Shown: positions 62,201-64,000 of the stretch, in pieces
How the letters are laid out: every line of letters begins with the position of its first letter
How positions within the stretch are numbered: position 1 is the stretch's first letter
Source: Naegleria lovaniensis
Taxonomy: Eukaryota > Heterolobosea > Eutetramitea > Acrasida > Naegleriidae
DNA: 64,000 nt
Assembly: GCF_003324165.1 (NCBI RefSeq)
Contig: NW_025407837.1
Coordinates: forward strand, 62,001-126,000
Direction of reading: 5' to 3'
Notes under the pieces: generated by a model
Told to the model about the DNA's origin: nothing
Seen by the model: only the letters and a program-made list of their open reading frames with translations
Databases searched by the model: none
Translations under genes and position numbers: made by a program

Positions 62201-64000
62201 TCACTAGAATGTTTTCATAGGTCCAACTTTGTTTTGGGCTCACACTCAAAATTTTGAGTTTTTCATGAGTGTACATGTAATAAGTGTTACTGAGCTCTTG
62301 TTTGGAAGTATAGAGCTGAACGGTGAATCGTGTGAAATTTGCAATTTGTGCTGAAACTTGACAGGAAAATTCATAAATGACACTACTTGGGATTTTTGGA
62401 ACTCGTACAATTGTAGAATCTGGTAAATTGAATTGACATCCGACAGCTGCAGCTAAATTTTCACCTGTAATGACAACTGTAGTAGGAAGATTTCTTTCAA
62501 TAATGGAAGGATAAACACTGACAAGACGTGGCTCATCGTACTTGTTTTTCAAAATTACTGAAGTAGAATAAACATCAATGTCATTAAAAGTAATTCCAAA
62601 TGAAACTGTAAATGGGAATCCAAGCAATGAATATTGTGATAATGTTTCATTGAGAGCAGGGAATAAGATGTACATTTCCGTACCACTACATTCAAATACT
62701 GAGCTACCTGTCAAACTTGTTTTGGCATAAATGGAATCCAAGCTCATGGAAATTGAAGAAATACTTGACGAACTGGTAATTTGGAATTTCAATGAAGAAG
62801 ATGCATAGCATGGAAGATCATTATCAAATGAAATGTACAAATTATTTGGAACAATGGTTAAAATTTGTCCGTCCAATGCAAAATCAGGAGTTGCATTTCG
62901 AATTCGTTTGATAGAAAGAGCACTTGTGTAATTCATGGTTTGAACATTTGTAAAAGTCATTCCAGAGTCAATGGATAGCATGAGATTATAAACTCCAGAA
63001 GGCAACGCATTGGATGCTAATGTTGGAGCGAGGTCAATACTCGAAGGTCCAACAGCAATGACAGAAAGAGGTGCTTGTGTCTCTCCTTGTAAAATACTTC
63101 TCATGACATTTTTCACAACCATTTTCGCAAAGACTTGATTCTTATCGAAACCAAGTGAAAATGTTCCTTGAATTGAAATTTTGGAGGTGAAAGAGAAGAC
63201 GAGAGATGGATACAAACCACGATAGAGTGGTGGATCGACAATATTGTACATTAAATTTCCAAAACCTCTCAATTCTTCAAAAGTGTCTCTACGATAAAGA
63301 ATGACATGATAAGAACCTGCAATCGTTGGAAGAGTCAAACAAAAGTATTGATTGGAGTAGATGGAACATGGTGTGGTCGAGTATTCAACTCCATTCAATC
63401 TTAATTTCAGTCCTAGTTGTGAAGAAAGTGTCGATTCAGGAACTCCACTCAGAGTTATATTCACAAACTGTCCAGCAATACCTTGTTTGGGATAAACAGA
63501 AACAACACTTGAATAAAAATTAATAAAATCTCCCTTACTGATGAAAGAATATCCATTATCTATGGAAATTGCAAGAGAGAGCTTGAATGAGAGTGAACGC
63601 GTTGGATGTGAAATTTGTTTCGTTGAAAATGTAATTTGATTGGAAATGTCACTAAATGTTGCATCATAAATCACACTCATCATATCGTCAAACAATTTAA
63701 CTTTTGGTTGAACATTTCTTGGAGCGTTTGATAAAGTAATAGACACGATTGTTGGTGTTAATATTTCGACCAGTTGAGGACTCACTTGATAAATAGATAA
63801 GGAAGAAACTGTACTCATTTCAATAGTGGAAGAATGAGTGTAAAAGGATTGGAATGAATCAAAACTAATATCTACGAGAATGAAACCATTCGAATTGATG
63901 ACAATGCTTGGCATTGGACAACTGATAGATTTTTCTGAATTTTTGTAGCATGTCCAAATGTCATTGGTCACTAATTGAGGATTGGAGATGGTTCTATAAC
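59296..64000 (-). CDS. Large IPT/Cys-rich multi-pass receptor-like protein (5' end off the right edge)
   Basis: Two frames, 64000-59628 and 59631-59296, overlap at ATGA. One A missing near 59629-59633 would join them as one protein of at least 1,568 residues. The open frame continues past the right edge. The N-terminal 700 residues hold repeated beta-sandwich, IPT/TIG-like domains (several ...SVYPxxxxxxxxxxITGENL or SVSP type starts). Then comes a Cys-rich block of EGF/ephrin-receptor type (about 740-880: CPAGYGSP...CLECKPGFYKPNN, CIQCPVNSFT, CICKSGYYLNPKP, CGACDIGYYKF), and about eight hydrophobic segments from 890 to 1290, ending with an acidic, Lys-rich cytosolic tail. Such surface proteins are common in Naegleria and may bind external ligands. 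No signal peptide is visible because the start is missing. Confidence 0.8.

Noticed and set aside
1-64000. Programmed frameshifting as the cause of the seven breaks
   Set aside because: No shared slippery sequence or stop context is visible at the sites; a missing base fits all of them.
1-64000. Transposons, retroviral or virus-like elements, CRISPR arrays, tRNA genes
   Set aside because: I saw no terminal repeats, reverse transcriptase, integrase, transposase, capsid motifs, regular repeat-spacer units or tRNA box sequences.

Overview
The window looks like nuclear DNA of a heterolobosean amoeboflagellate, most likely Naegleria or a close relative. I infer this from AT-rich, gene-dense DNA on both strands, short GT-AG introns (about 46-240 nt, donors mostly GTAAGT/GTAGGT), and a run of A directly before many start codons. 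The gene mix is purely eukaryotic: CLASP, GINS Psf3, RAD1, eIF2B-epsilon, eL31, actin, a PRL phosphatase, Elongator Elp5, a MATE transporter, Sel1-repeat proteins and a large IPT/Cys-rich multi-pass receptor. I see no transposon, LTR element, virus-like element, CRISPR array or tRNA. Species was not determined.

Layout. 1-6.2 kb: N-terminal two-thirds of a P-type ATPase, ribosomal protein eL31, an RNase D-like exonuclease and an unrecognised 575-residue protein. 6.2-15.5 kb: mitochondrial serine hydroxymethyltransferase (3 exons), a five-helix membrane protein, two small paralogues flanking an ADP-ribosylarginine hydrolase, checkpoint clamp RAD1, and a PRL-type prenylated phosphatase. 16-22.5 kb: eIF2B-epsilon (4 exons) and two neighbouring Sel1-repeat genes that share an N-terminal ubiquitin-like domain; one is fused to a protein kinase that lacks most of its N-lobe. 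22.7-31 kb: a long coiled-coil protein resembling ATG11/FIP200, a 1.8-kb gene-poor stretch, an S/N/Q-rich protein and a seven-helix membrane protein (4 exons). 31-43.7 kb: MATE transporter, CLASP (4 exons) divergent from GINS Psf3, a beta-barrel candidate, an ICMT-like methyltransferase, an unrecognised 3-exon gene and a SAM-domain protein. 43.8-55.5 kb: TPR protein, a tiny mitochondrial membrane protein with a 16-nt microexon, an Elp5 candidate, actin, an interrupted SLOG-like gene, ZNF511-like, and a PH-LRR-ankyrin protein. 55.5-64 kb: a PARG-like protein, a class II histone deacetylase, and a large receptor that runs off the right edge.

There are no bacterial-style operons; neighbouring genes are mostly functionally unrelated housekeeping genes, several in divergent pairs with short shared promoters. 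Themes that recur are ADP-ribose metabolism (ARH1-like hydrolase and PARG-like fold), genome maintenance (RAD1, Psf3), microtubule/actin cytoskeleton (CLASP, actin) and translation (eL31, eIF2B-epsilon, Elp5).

A striking property of the window is that seven otherwise intact genes are each split by an apparent one-base loss, usually in or beside a short homopolymer, and one more has an in-frame TAG. All seven shifts have the same sign. The simplest reading is a systematic base-calling or assembly error, so gene models here should be read with that in mind.
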